Shown here: in pieces, positions 17,503-25,638 of the stretch | How the letters are laid out: the number at the start of each line of letters is the position of its first letter | Numbering within the stretch: position 1 is the first letter of the stretch | Assembly (NCBI GenBank): GCA_016934635.1 | Contig: JAFGSK010000059.1 | Coordinates: 1-44,514 of the forward strand | From: Caldifarciminota bacterium | GTDB taxonomy: Bacteria; Hydrothermota; Tepidihabitantia; B3-TA06 | Direction of reading: 5' to 3' | DNA length: 44,514 nt | Notes under the pieces: model-generated | The model's input: only the letters and a program-made list of their open reading frames with translations | Told to the model about the DNA's origin: nothing | Database searches by the model: none | Translations under genes and position numbers: made by a program

Positions 17503-18237
17503 TCAAGTGGGTCTTTTTACTCGTCCTAACCTTTCATTCTCGTTAGGCGAAACAAAAGCCCTCAGTTTTTCATCCCACAACCTTGCTCCTTCGAGAATCA
17601 ATGCATTCGTACATAGATCTATGGTTCTGGAAACCATCCTCCTATACGTACGAGTAATGAACACGCCGGTCTTATAGGAAAGGATCTTGTAGAATGCCTC
17701 CTCACCTCTCAGCTTCCCTGTATCTGCATGGATAATCTCTCCTTTCCTGAAGTAAATTTGACCGACTTCACCACCGCTTTGAATCTCTAAAAGTAGTGTT
17801 CTCTCCCCCAGTGCGTATAAATGAATCAACTCCTCCAATGTCAGCTGTATCGAACCGATAATATCATGTACCTCGTTTATAACCTCATTGATGATATCGA
17901 GTAGAAGGTCAACTGCGAAAGGCTTTACAATGTAGTAAAGGGCTCCAGCCTTGAATGCTTGTCTCTTAGCGTACTGGGAGGGAAATCCTGAAACGACTAT
18001 TATCTTTTGATTCGGTTTAATCTTCCGTATCTTATTGATGAAATCTACTCCATCCAACCCAGGCATACTGTAATCGGTTATAACAAGATCAAAATCCTGC
18101 GCCTTAAGCATTTCTAACCCATCCTCAGCTGAGGCAACGGCCTTAACCACGTAACCCCTGGATCCCAACATATCAGCCGTGGCCTTCAAGAAATTTTCCT
18201 CATCGTCAACCAGAAGTAGACTCGGCTTAATACTCAT
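17503..18237 (-). CDS. Response regulator: receiver domain plus PATAN (DUF4388) domain
   Basis: A 244-residue regulator. Residues about 5-122 are a receiver domain with acidic pair DDEE, phosphoacceptor D55 in LVITDYSMPGLDG, a Ser switch residue in VVSGFP and the conserved Lys in IVKPF. Residues about 130-235 are a DUF4388/PATAN domain (IGSIQLTLEELIHLYALGER, GQIYFRKGEIIHADTG, GEEAFYKILSYKTGVF), which is found with gliding, twitching or gene-regulation proteins and mediates protein contacts. No DNA-binding domain is seen. It is the last of three tandem regulators. Confidence 0.9.
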   Translation of the reverse strand: MSIKPSLLLVDDEENFLKATADMLGSRGYVVKAVASAEDGLEMLKAQDFDLVITDYSMPGLDGVDFINKIRKIKPNQKIIVVSGFPSQYAKRQAFKAGALYYIVKPFAVDLLLDIINEVINEVHDIIGSIQLTLEELIHLYALGERTLLLEIQSGGEVGQIYFRKGEIIHADTGKLRGEEAFYKILSYKTGVFITRTYRRMVSRTIDLCTNALILEGARLWDEKLRAFVSPNENERLGRVKRPT

Positions 18238-18304
18238 AATAATCCTTTCGATACAAGATTGTTTCTTGACCCATACCCCTTCCTCCCTGAACCTGAGTCT
18301 TGTT

Positions 18305-18736
18305 CTAGTTACTTACCCCGTTGCCGCCGAAGAAATCCTTTATCAGTTCAAATAGTTGAGCCTTCTTAAATGGTTTCGGCAGGCATTTTATCTCCTGACT
18401 TCTTATCACCTCCTCCTCTAAGTGGCGGGATATTAGTCTCTTATTCCAGGGTGCCCACTGCCATGGATGTGCGGTCATAACGATAATACGTTGGTGGGGA
18501 TGAATTTTTCGAACGCTTCCTATGAGTTGGATTCCATCCATCTCCGGCATATTAAGATCGGTGATCAGTAAATCGAAAGTCTCCTTTCCACACAGGTATA
18601 TAGCTTCGCTTCCGGTACTGACAACCTTAACTTCAAACCCTTGCTGCGTCAATGTAATGGAAAGAACCTCTGCGAGGTCTTTCGCATCATCGATAATTAA
18701 TATTCGTCGTTTATTACTCAAGTCACCTTCACACAT
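18305..18736 (-). CDS. Single-domain response regulator
   Basis: A 143-residue stand-alone receiver (REC). It has acidic pair IDDAKD, phosphoacceptor D60 in LLITDLNMPEMDG, a Thr switch in VMTAHP and Lys in CLPKPF. The stretch between the Thr and the Lys is about 11 residues longer than in CheY (HPWQWAPW followed by a charged helix). The third regulator shares the same extension. A CheY- or Spo0F-like phosphorelay role is likely; no kinase is encoded nearby. It begins 3 nt after its upstream neighbour ends. Confidence 0.88.
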   Translation of the reverse strand: MCEGDLSNKRRILIIDDAKDLAEVLSITLTQQGFEVKVVSTGSEAIYLCGKETFDLLITDLNMPEMDGIQLIGSVRKIHPHQRIIVMTAHPWQWAPWNKRLISRHLEEEVIRSQEIKCLPKPFKKAQLFELIKDFFGGNGVSN

Positions 18737-18739
18737 ATC

Positions 18740-19210
18740 TTATTTTAGTAACAGACGCGCCTTACTCCATTCCGGAGAACACCAGTTCAATCTCTTCTTC
18801 AAAGCTGCATTCCTTGAAACCACCTCCTCTATTGATTCCAGAAGCTCGTTGATCTTGAAAGGTTTGTCGAGACACTTGACGTCGTTAAGGCCAAACTTGT
18901 CAACCTCAAATGGCAGGGATACCTGTCTTGTATCCCAGAACCGACAGCCGAATGGATGCACCGATATAGCTATTATCCGCTGTTCGGGTTTAATCTCTCG
19001 TAACTTAATGATAAATTGAAATCCGTTCATCCCTTTCATATTCATCTCAGTAATGATCAAATCGAAGTCTTCCCTTGCGTATAGGTTAAGCGCTTCGCTT
19101 CCGGACAGGGCTGTTTTCACCCTGAACCCGTGCTGTCTTAACACTATGGCCAGTAACTTTATGAGATCCTTTTCCTCGTCGACCAAAAGGATGCTTATCC
19201 TATTTCCCAC
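18740..19210 (-). CDS. Receiver-domain protein with Glu in place of the phosphoacceptor Asp
   Basis: A receiver of 156 residues from the GTG at 19210, which has AAGGA 9 nt upstream. An ATG further up (19303) would add an unlikely leader. It has acidic residues VDEEKD, a Ser switch (AISVHP) and Lys in CLDKPF. At the phosphorylation position the codon is GAG (19046-19048), giving ITEMNM where its two sisters have ITDYSM and ITDLNM. Glu often mimics the phosphorylated state, so it may be constitutively active or no longer a phosphoacceptor. It carries the same long loop as its neighbour (HPFGCRFW). It is the first gene of the three-regulator operon. Confidence 0.85.
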   Translation of the reverse strand: MGNRISILLVDEEKDLIKLLAIVLRQHGFRVKTALSGSEALNLYAREDFDLIITEMNMKGMNGFQFIIKLREIKPEQRIIAISVHPFGCRFWDTRQVSLPFEVDKFGLNDVKCLDKPFKINELLESIEEVVSRNAALKKRLNWCSPEWSKARLLLK

Positions 19211-19630
19211 GGTGTACGTCCTTAATGATAGACGAAGCCCGGATGAGGAGAGCGAGTGATTTCGGACTGCATGAAGCAGGGAAAAAGAACCCTGAAGGAA
19301 CACATGTACTTCTGTTTGGTATACTCACGTATTTTCCGTTATTAAGTGCAAAAGGGGCTGTGGCTGCCAGGCTTTCCCCGGCAGCCACAGGATAACTACT
19401 GGAGGAGGGGGGGATTCCTTCGACACTCCGGTCACGCAAGACCGGTAATGAGGTCAATTTCTTCACATATAGATTTAAGCAATTATCGTGCCAGAACCTC
19501 TATGACATAAGTCCGGCAATAATTCAACTTAAAAATACAGGGGCAAGTATGTATCCTTGGTTATGTCCAGAAATCCGGACAGTTGTTCATTATTCAGATA
19601 CCGCAGACCGAACCTTGGACATATATGGAG
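19211..19630. other. Gene-free leader region of the response-regulator operon
   Basis: I see no gene. The main element is a strong hairpin at 19358-19390 (CTGTGGCTGCC with GGCAGCCACAG). On the minus strand it is followed by CCCCTTTTGC, so it could act as an attenuator or terminator ahead of the regulators. Confidence 0.45.
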
Positions 19631-19658
19631 TTGACAAGCCCTGATCTGAATGTAGACG
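19631..19658 (+). promoter_or_regulatory. Promoter remnant of the beta-barrel pseudogene
   Basis: TTGACA (19631-19636), 16 bp, TAGACG (19653-19658). Confidence 0.45.
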
Positions 19659-19668
19659 GAATAAAAAG

Positions 19669-20254
19669 GGATTAATCACTTACCTGACATTTGTGGTGTT
19701 TATCTCGGTTAACTGCGTATCACCGTACTATTCGACATCTAGGATTGAGCCAGGATCGGATATAAACGTCGGGATAGCGTACACCGCCGGTATTACAGCT
19801 TGGCCTAGTTCCGTAGAGCGGATTTCTATGCTTGGTAGGGCATTAACCGATACTGAAAGCCATATGTGAGGACATCGATCGGTGTAGGATACGAAATTTA
19901 TGGTTACGGACGAACTGACGAATACGGTTTTTTGCCAATCTTCGATGCTGGTGTAGGTCTGCATAGTTCCCTCGACTTAAAAGCTATCATACCGGCGATT
20001 GTACTTGAGGTATCTCCTTCTATGGGTTTTTCCATTTCAACTACGATTTTACTCGGATTAGGCGAACGCGAGATAATAACACTCGGAGTAAGGCCCCTTT
20101 TACAGCTGGCATCAGTGATTACATACCTGTTGATGTATTTATTTCGGTCCATCCCCTTGAAAGACTGTCCCTGTTCGCAGGTGTGGAGGTGACTTCCGTA
20201 TCGGACTACGGACCGTGGCTAACCGCGGGAGTGGGTTATAGGTTGTCAAAATAA
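19669..20254 (+). pseudogene. Decayed outer-membrane beta-barrel lipoprotein
   Basis: Three frames chain into one protein. Frame one gives a lipoprotein-like signal (TYLTFVVFISVNC) and INVGIAYTAGITAWPSSVE, then TGA at 19867. Frame two, from about 19866, gives RTSIGVGYEIYGYGRTDEYG and further strand-like segments up to LGVRPL. Frame three begins inside the CCCCTTTT tract near 20097 with FTAGISDYIPVDVFISVHPL and ends LTAGVGYRLSK at 20254. No ATG, GTG or TTG stands at the expected start after AAAAAGGGA. The alternating pattern and the end are typical of small barrels. Two frameshifts plus a lost start mean it is probably dead, though sequencing error in homopolymers could explain one shift. Confidence 0.75.
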
Positions 20255-20256
20255 TG

Positions 20257-20286
20257 AAAAGGTCGATTCTGAGGCCGACCCTTTTG
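20257..20286 (+). terminator. Terminator after the beta-barrel pseudogene
   Basis: GGTCG (20261-20265) pairs with CGACC (20276-20280), extended by AAAA/TTTT, and ends in CTTTTG. Confidence 0.55.
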
Positions 20287-20430
20287 TATAAAATCTGATC
20301 TAGTCGTTTAAAGTTTTCGGATTTCAATGCCGATTTACGATCGGGGTGTTCAACTTAGCCTTAGCTACAACAGTTATTGATGTCCAACAGCGTCCCCAGG
20401 CAGAGACGCAGTTCCTGTCTGGTGTGTTTT

Positions 20431-21768
20431 CTATCCTACGTAAAGGCTTGTCTTCACCCATGGCAGGAGCGAAGAACCCAAACCTAGTCGCTCGGAAGAA
20501 ACCTGGGTAATATCCTTGAGCATCTCAAGTGCATTTCCCTTTATGGCCCAAGTACCAGGTTCGGTTGTAGCCGTAAGCTTCCCGTTCTCGATAATGTAGC
20601 TCATGTACGCGGTATTTGTAAAAGCGCCTGAAACCTTGTCAGCGGTGTGGATACCCAAAAGGTACTTGAGAAGGATACCTTTCTTGATCCCGGTCATCAT
20701 GTCGGTCAGTTTCGTCTTCCCCGGTTCCATAACGAGGCCTCTCAGGGTAGGTCTTACCGGGGCTTCGTGGTTATCTTCAGCCAAAACCGGCCTGCGCATC
20801 CCGTTTCCGGTAGAAGAAACGCCGTCAAGTAAAGCGGTCTCTCGATCGTATATAAAGGTCTTGAATACACCGCGATCGAAAAGGACGTTGCACGTGGAAG
20901 GCGTACCTTCCTGATCGGTAGGCGAGGTTGTGAACAGTTCGGGATGAGTGGCGTCGTCGAAGATCGTAACCTTACTCGATGCGAGCTTTTCTCCGGGTCT
21001 GTAGCCGGACAGCCCTGTCAGTTTGTTGGATGCGTAGATGTGTTCGGCCACCACGGTTTTAATGAGACTCTGAAGACACATCGGGTGAATGACCACGTCG
21101 ATCTTCTTTCCTCCTATACCTACATCCGAGGGCTTGAGGTTTTTCTTTTTTAGCCTGCGGGCCACCTTGACTCCAATTGAGGTAATCTTGGAGGAAGAGG
21201 GGAGTTTTCGTAAGGCCAGTAACTCGAAATCGCGGCTGTCCAGGTTAACCGACACCACGAAGGCACTTCCACTGGAATAGGCAGGTTCCTGAGATCGGGA
21301 GGTGAACACCCATTCCTCAGCTACGTTTAATGAACACCCACCGTTGAGACGCTCAAACTTTCCCTTGCCAGCATCGAACGTGCTTGCAACCATCTCGGTC
21401 AATATATCACGCATCTTCCTGGGCTTATCAAGGAGACGGACAATCTCTGAGTCTACGTACTCGCAAGACATTCCGCTTGGTATCTTCGCAAATCCTGAAA
21501 CCCGTGTAGTCTGGAGATTGGAAAGGGCAGCCTCTACAACCTTATCCAGAGAAGCCTGATCGAACGAAGTAGTCATACCGTAAGTCAACTTTCCACGTTT
21601 CAAAAGACGCAGGCCCAATGAGGCGTTGCTGACTACCGATGAGATGGTTATATCGCGCTGCTCGATGTCGAACGAAGTAACATCGCCCCTACTGAGAAGC
21701 ATCTCGAAATCGTCGACTTTGTAGGCGGCGGCAGCTTTTTCTACTCTTTTTCGCACTTCATCGAACAT
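20431..21768 (-). CDS. tldE: TldE/PmbA-family subunit of the TldD/TldE protease
   Basis: A 445-residue partner of TldD. TldD/TldE is a heterodimeric metalloprotease that degrades unfolded peptides and finishes some modified peptides (microcin B17, PQQ-like leaders). This subunit lacks HExxxH, as expected, and shows the family pattern FDIEQRDITISSVVSNASLGLRLL in truncated form, ASSKVTIFDDATHPELFTTSP, DQEGTPSTCNVLFDRG, STGNGMRRP and GIKKGILLKYLLGIHTADKVSG. It starts one base after the stop of tldD with AGGGAGG upstream, so the two are co-expressed. No peptide substrate gene was recognised nearby. Confidence 0.9.
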   Translation of the reverse strand: MFDEVRKRVEKAAAAYKVDDFEMLLSRGDVTSFDIEQRDITISSVVSNASLGLRLLKRGKLTYGMTTSFDQASLDKVVEAALSNLQTTRVSGFAKIPSGMSCEYVDSEIVRLLDKPRKMRDILTEMVASTFDAGKGKFERLNGGCSLNVAEEWVFTSRSQEPAYSSGSAFVVSVNLDSRDFELLALRKLPSSSKITSIGVKVARRLKKKNLKPSDVGIGGKKIDVVIHPMCLQSLIKTVVAEHIYASNKLTGLSGYRPGEKLASSKVTIFDDATHPELFTTSPTDQEGTPSTCNVLFDRGVFKTFIYDRETALLDGVSSTGNGMRRPVLAEDNHEAPVRPTLRGLVMEPGKTKLTDMMTGIKKGILLKYLLGIHTADKVSGAFTNTAYMSYIIENGKLTATTEPGTWAIKGNALEMLKDITQVSSERLGLGSSLLPWVKTSLYVG

Positions 21769-21769
21769 A

Positions 21770-23317
21770 CTAACCTCCCTGGATACCCAGCTGGATGTAG
21801 GGGTTGGTCTTTATCCTGGTCCAAGTCGGCCCGCCGTCACCTACCGGGCGATGCTGGCCCGCCTTCCCGCAGAAGCCGACGTCGTCGATCCTGAGGTTCC
21901 CGGTGCAGCCATCCACGTACCTCAGGGCGTACATGCTCTTGCCCGAGAAGTTGGAAGGATTGACCGTTTTGGTTATCTTACCGTCCTCTATAAGATACCC
22001 GACCTGGACAGAGGAGGACATGCCGTCCTTTGAAACCGCACCGCCCAGGGTACCCTCCAGGATAACGCCGTATTTAACATCCTTAATCAGGGCATCCAGA
22101 TTCCTACGTACTATCTTCGGATCCGCGGGGAGCATATAGGTGTTGGACATCCGGCACACTTGTTGATCGCCCAGTTCAGAAAAAGCGCCGCCATTGGACT
22201 CGGTATTGTAGTAACCCGCGGTCTCCCGGTTGTGGATGAATTCTTCAACCTTGCCGTTACGTGCCAGTACCTTGGGCTTAACCTGGACGCCTTCGTCGTC
22301 GATAAGCTCGGTGCCGAAGCCGGTGCTCATATCCGGTTTCTCTAAGTTGATGTTAACCACAGGGCCGTCGATTATGTGCACTGTCGCAGCCGCAACCAGG
22401 CCACGAGGCTTTCCCTTATGATCGGCAACACCCGAGGTCCCGGCCTTGACCGAGTCGGCCTCAAAATTATGCCCCAGGGCCTCGTGTATGAATACCCCGA
22501 GGGTGTTGAAGTCGAGTACGAAATGATCCATCCGGGCCACGTCCTCTGCGGACAGGCTCACGCCGTCAAGAAGATCGATGGCCTTCTGCATCCAGGCGCG
22601 GACTTCAGATCGAGCGTGAGGATTAAGCTTCCAGCCGGTTTTGGTCGATTCCAATACCGCTTCCAGACCCTTGATGTCGGCAATTCTCACCTTTGTCTGG
22701 GTCGACTTTGAGGGTGAGTCTGGGGTGTTACGGGTGTTACGGGTGAGTTTTGTATGAACCTGAAGGAATGTCCGGGGCATGGTCTGGCGTTTGAATACCC
22801 CGTCGGTGTCGGCTATCACCTTCTCCTCGTTCTGGGCATAAAACCAGGTTTCAGGGTTAATCTTTATTCCCCTTTCGGTGTACTTGCGCTCGAAGGAGTC
22901 GGCAATACCTCGAACGCCGGATAGCACGGCGTTTATGATCTTTTTTGGGTCTGCTTCGGCTAGATCATAGATAGGATTTATTGCATAGACAGTACGCCTT
23001 GGGTTAGGTATGGGAGCAAGCCTGACCGGTTTTGCCGGCTTCCTGACGGTTCGCCACAGTCCTTTGGCTCGAGCCACAGCCTGACAAAGAACATCCTCGT
23101 CCATCTCCCCGACCTTGAGGGAAACCTTTTTCCCTCCTTTCAAGAACCGCATCTGAACCCTGGCCTTCACAGAAAGCGGGGTGATAAAGGTTTGGGAACC
23201 GATGGTTTTGACCTCGGTCTTGTCCACCCTTTCGTAGAGAACATCGGCGTAATCAAAGAACTCCCGGGCGCTCCTAAACGCTTTATCAAGAATCCTTCTA
23301 ATTTCTTTTATCTTCAT
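21770..23317 (-). CDS. tldD: TldD metalloprotease catalytic subunit
   Basis: A 515-residue zinc protease subunit with the HExxxH motif at residues 278-283 (FIHEALGHNFEAD). It also has GTSGVADHKGKPRG, STGFGTELIDDEGVQVKP, RETAGYYNTESNGGAF, RMSNTYMLP and YGVILEGTLGGAVS. A Cys-rich C-terminal segment (DGCTGNLRIDDVGFCGKAGQ) provides candidate extra ligands. The N-terminal region is longer than in E. coli TldD and resembles archaeal forms. There is no ribosome binding site. The promoter -10 ends 6 nt before the ATG, suggesting a leaderless mRNA. The tldD-tldE order is conserved in many genomes. Confidence 0.92.
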   Translation of the reverse strand: MKIKEIRRILDKAFRSAREFFDYADVLYERVDKTEVKTIGSQTFITPLSVKARVQMRFLKGGKKVSLKVGEMDEDVLCQAVARAKGLWRTVRKPAKPVRLAPIPNPRRTVYAINPIYDLAEADPKKIINAVLSGVRGIADSFERKYTERGIKINPETWFYAQNEEKVIADTDGVFKRQTMPRTFLQVHTKLTRNTRNTPDSPSKSTQTKVRIADIKGLEAVLESTKTGWKLNPHARSEVRAWMQKAIDLLDGVSLSAEDVARMDHFVLDFNTLGVFIHEALGHNFEADSVKAGTSGVADHKGKPRGLVAAATVHIIDGPVVNINLEKPDMSTGFGTELIDDEGVQVKPKVLARNGKVEEFIHNRETAGYYNTESNGGAFSELGDQQVCRMSNTYMLPADPKIVRRNLDALIKDVKYGVILEGTLGGAVSKDGMSSSVQVGYLIEDGKITKTVNPSNFSGKSMYALRYVDGCTGNLRIDDVGFCGKAGQHRPVGDGGPTWTRIKTNPYIQLGIQGG

Positions 23318-23323
23318 GCGCCT

Positions 23324-23351
23324 ATCATAGGCGTTGATTGTACGATGTCAA
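23324..23351 (-). promoter_or_regulatory. Predicted promoter of tldD, giving a leaderless transcript
   Basis: TTGACA (23346-23351), 16 bp, TATGAT (23324-23329). The start codon begins 6 nt after the -10, so the expected +1 falls on or next to the ATG. Confidence 0.7.
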
Positions 23352-23361
23352 GGGAAAAAAT

Positions 23362-24291
23362 CTAAATCCGGATGATGTAGGTGAAAAGTTCGTCTAAGAA
23401 TCTTTGCTTCTCACTTTTTTGAGAGAGAATATCTAAAAGAAGATAAGTCTTGCGAACCTGACCGTCCGCATCGATCTGCTTGGCCACAGCAGGTGTTAGG
23501 CAACTACAAAGATAGATAGTTTCGCAACGTGGATTATCGGTAAGGGCTTTCCCGAAAGATTTCTTTGCTTCTCCATAACGAGTTTGAGCCCCAGCCACAT
23601 CCATACTTCCTTTAACTTCGAGAGCTGCGCGTAAAACCCCTAAGTTGTCGTGAATGGAAATATCCGGCTCATCACCAAAAGTAATCACCCAGTTATTGGA
23701 GAGTTTTAGGTAATTCCCCGATTTGTTCCTGCCTTGTTTTTGAATATAATCCTTCTGTTAAGCATAACTAACAATAATGTCTTTAACTGCTTTGGCTGCA
23801 CCTGTACCGATTTTGTTAACCCAGGAGCCTTGTAGACCACTACTCATTTCAGCTACTGCTACTCTACGCGAAGTCTGTATTATCCCTTCCGGGAAGGCTT
23901 CAACAATCTCGCTAATTATACCGTTAAGTATCCTTGCTTTGTTGAGGGGAGTACGTTTCTCGCCACGCAGTAGTTGCCCAAACCCCTTTTCAGGCAGAGC
24001 AGCAATGAGTCGGTAATATTCTATCAAGTCGGGTTTCTCTTCAATAATATCAGGAAAACAAAAAATCTCCCGTGGATCGATGTCTTTATCCTGCAAAATT
24101 TTCCACGCCTCCACGCTTACTTCACCCGGTTTGTCTTTGGGAAATTCTTCTGATGAGACAATCTCCCTTACTCTTGTACGTAGTTTCTCCCATTTCTCTT
24201 GTCTAATCTGTGTATAGAAAAAAAGCGAACGAGCCGTATATGATCGTTTAAGAGTTTCCTTTAAGGATCTGTTCAACCTTTCTTCCTCCAA
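23362..24291 (-). pseudogene. Type II restriction endonuclease, possibly XcyI-like, with in-frame stop
   Basis: One frame runs the whole length but carries TAA at 23758-23760, between IIVSYA and QKDYIQKQGRNKSG. The first 177 residues are helical. The second part holds the nuclease core GDEPDISIHDN and, about 13 residues on, ALEVKG, a PD-(D/E)xK arrangement (D...EVK). The order and the ending SYA-QKDY-QGRNKSGNY-LSNNW fit my memory of XcyI-type enzymes, which cut CCCGGG; that name is tentative. The start overlaps the end of the methyltransferase remnant by 19 nt, so they formed one operon. The catalytic half is cut off by the stop, so the enzyme should be inactive unless the stop is read through. 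Confidence 0.75.
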
Positions 24292-24584
24292 AAAAGGATA
24301 CTCTCTCGCACAGGAACCCTGCCGTACTTTGCCATTTGTTGACTGCTGTTACCTTTATATCGTGTTATCCAGATTTCTACAGTCTCCAAGCCAACCGTCT
24401 CTGCAAGCTCACTTAATAACAAATCCGTAGGCACCATCTCACCCTCGAAGCGAGCATTTGCGACAACAAGAGCAACGTGACCACCGGGCTTGAGGTATTT
24501 TGAAATACCCTCAATGGTTTGGGCCATATCCTCGAAATATCCCCGAATCATTATCGGAATGCGATTATTATTGAGTTCGTGAGT
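24273..24584 (-). pseudogene. 3' fragment of a site-specific DNA methyltransferase
   Basis: The C-terminal part reads HELNNNRIPIMIRGYFEDMA, KYLKPGGHVALVVANARF, PTDLLLSELAE, then TRYKGNSSQQ and GRVPVRESILFW. These are typical of the end of a class of m4C/m6A DNA methyltransferases. It begins next to the IS30 left end and reads in frame back to a TGA at 24585-24587. It lacks the (S/T/D)PPY catalytic motif, which should lie upstream. Confidence 0.85.
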
Positions 24585-24591
24585 TCAATAA

Positions 24592-25625
24592 TGAAGTGCA
24601 ACACCTTGGAAAGCGAGAGGGATTTCGTTATCCTGAGGATGTATGCACAGCAATTACCGACACCTTGGGTTGGAGGAACGAGAGGTTATAGAAAACATGC
24701 ATAGGGATGGAAGAAGTATACGAGAGATGGCACGAGTTTTATCTCGCAGTCCCTCGACCATTTCTCGGGAGTTGAGACGCAACAGCTCTGTTGTATACGA
24801 CTGCTACGTGGATCACCGCGCCCAGGACCGCGCCGATAATCGTAGATCAAGGGCTTCTAGTAGGATGCGATTGAAGAATGATAAGATAAGGGATTATGTT
24901 GCCAGTAAGCTTAGTGAAGACTGGTCGCCGGAACAAATATCGGGTAGGATAGAGATAGACCATCCTGGTTTATCCATCAGCCATGAAGCGATATACCAGT
25001 ATATCTACCATCCGTCTACTCCCAACCGTGAAGCGTATATAGCTTATCTTAGGCGATCTCACCGCAGACGCAAGCGGAAAGGTAACGCACCTCGCAAACA
25101 TAAGCCTAAGATACCTAACAGGGTAGGTATAAAGGATAGACCTCCTGAGGTTGAAGCAAGAGACAGGTTTGGTGACTGGGAGGGCGACACGATGATATCA
25201 CGTCAAAGCAAGGCTGCGTTGTTAACTATTGCTGAACGTAAGAGCAGACTTGTTCAGCTTGAGAAGCTGGAAGCTAAGACAGCCCCTTTGACATCAAAAG
25301 CTGTAATCAAGCGATTGCGACGCTTTCCCAAAGACTTCAGGAAAACAATCACCTTCGACAACGGAACAGAGCATGCCGACCACGAAGAAATAACTAAAGC
25401 TACTCACATTAAATGCTTCTTTTGTGATACATACTCCGCCTGGCAACGCGGCACTAACGAACATATCAATGGACTCGTCAGACAGTACTTGCCAAAGAAG
25501 ACTGATTTCGCTACAATTACTAACGAGAAGTTAAAGTGGATAGAGTCAAGACTAAATAATAGACCCAGGAAGTGCCTGGGTTTTAAAACACCCCTGGAAG
25601 TCGCTAACCTTAGTGTTGCACTTCA
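24592..25625 (+). mobile_element. IS30-family insertion sequence inside the methyltransferase gene
   Basis: The element is about 1.03 kb and bounded by perfect 13 bp inverted repeats: TGAAGTGCAACAC (24592-24604) and its complement (25613-25625). It holds one full-length transposase. I could not find an obvious target-site duplication, which agrees with sequence being lost at the insertion site. The exact ends could lie a few bases further out. Confidence 0.85.
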
Positions 25626-25638
25626 ATGTGGAATGTAG
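24643..25638 (+). CDS. IS30-family transposase
   Basis: A 331-residue DDE transposase. The N-terminal helix-turn-helix reads LGLEEREVIENMHRDGRSIR and MARVLSRSPSTISRELRRN. The catalytic core holds GDWEGDTM (first Asp), TFDNGTEHADHEE (second Asp) and the final Glu region around QRGTNEHINGLVRQYLPK. The length and all three acidic residues suggest it is intact. The reading frame runs 13 nt past the right inverted repeat, and its stop TAG comes from the flanking methyltransferase DNA. GAGG precedes the ATG. Confidence 0.93.
   Translation: MHSNYRHLGLEEREVIENMHRDGRSIREMARVLSRSPSTISRELRRNSSVVYDCYVDHRAQDRADNRRSRASSRMRLKNDKIRDYVASKLSEDWSPEQISGRIEIDHPGLSISHEAIYQYIYHPSTPNREAYIAYLRRSHRRRKRKGNAPRKHKPKIPNRVGIKDRPPEVEARDRFGDWEGDTMISRQSKAALLTIAERKSRLVQLEKLEAKTAPLTSKAVIKRLRRFPKDFRKTITFDNGTEHADHEEITKATHIKCFFCDTYSAWQRGTNEHINGLVRQYLPKKTDFATITNEKLKWIESRLNNRPRKCLGFKTPLEVANLSVALQCGM

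Noticed and set aside
19200..19466. Minus-strand 88-residue frame upstream of the response regulators
   Set aside because: It overlaps the strong hairpin and the regulator start, and shows low-complexity Ser/Pro/Ala composition without a family pattern.
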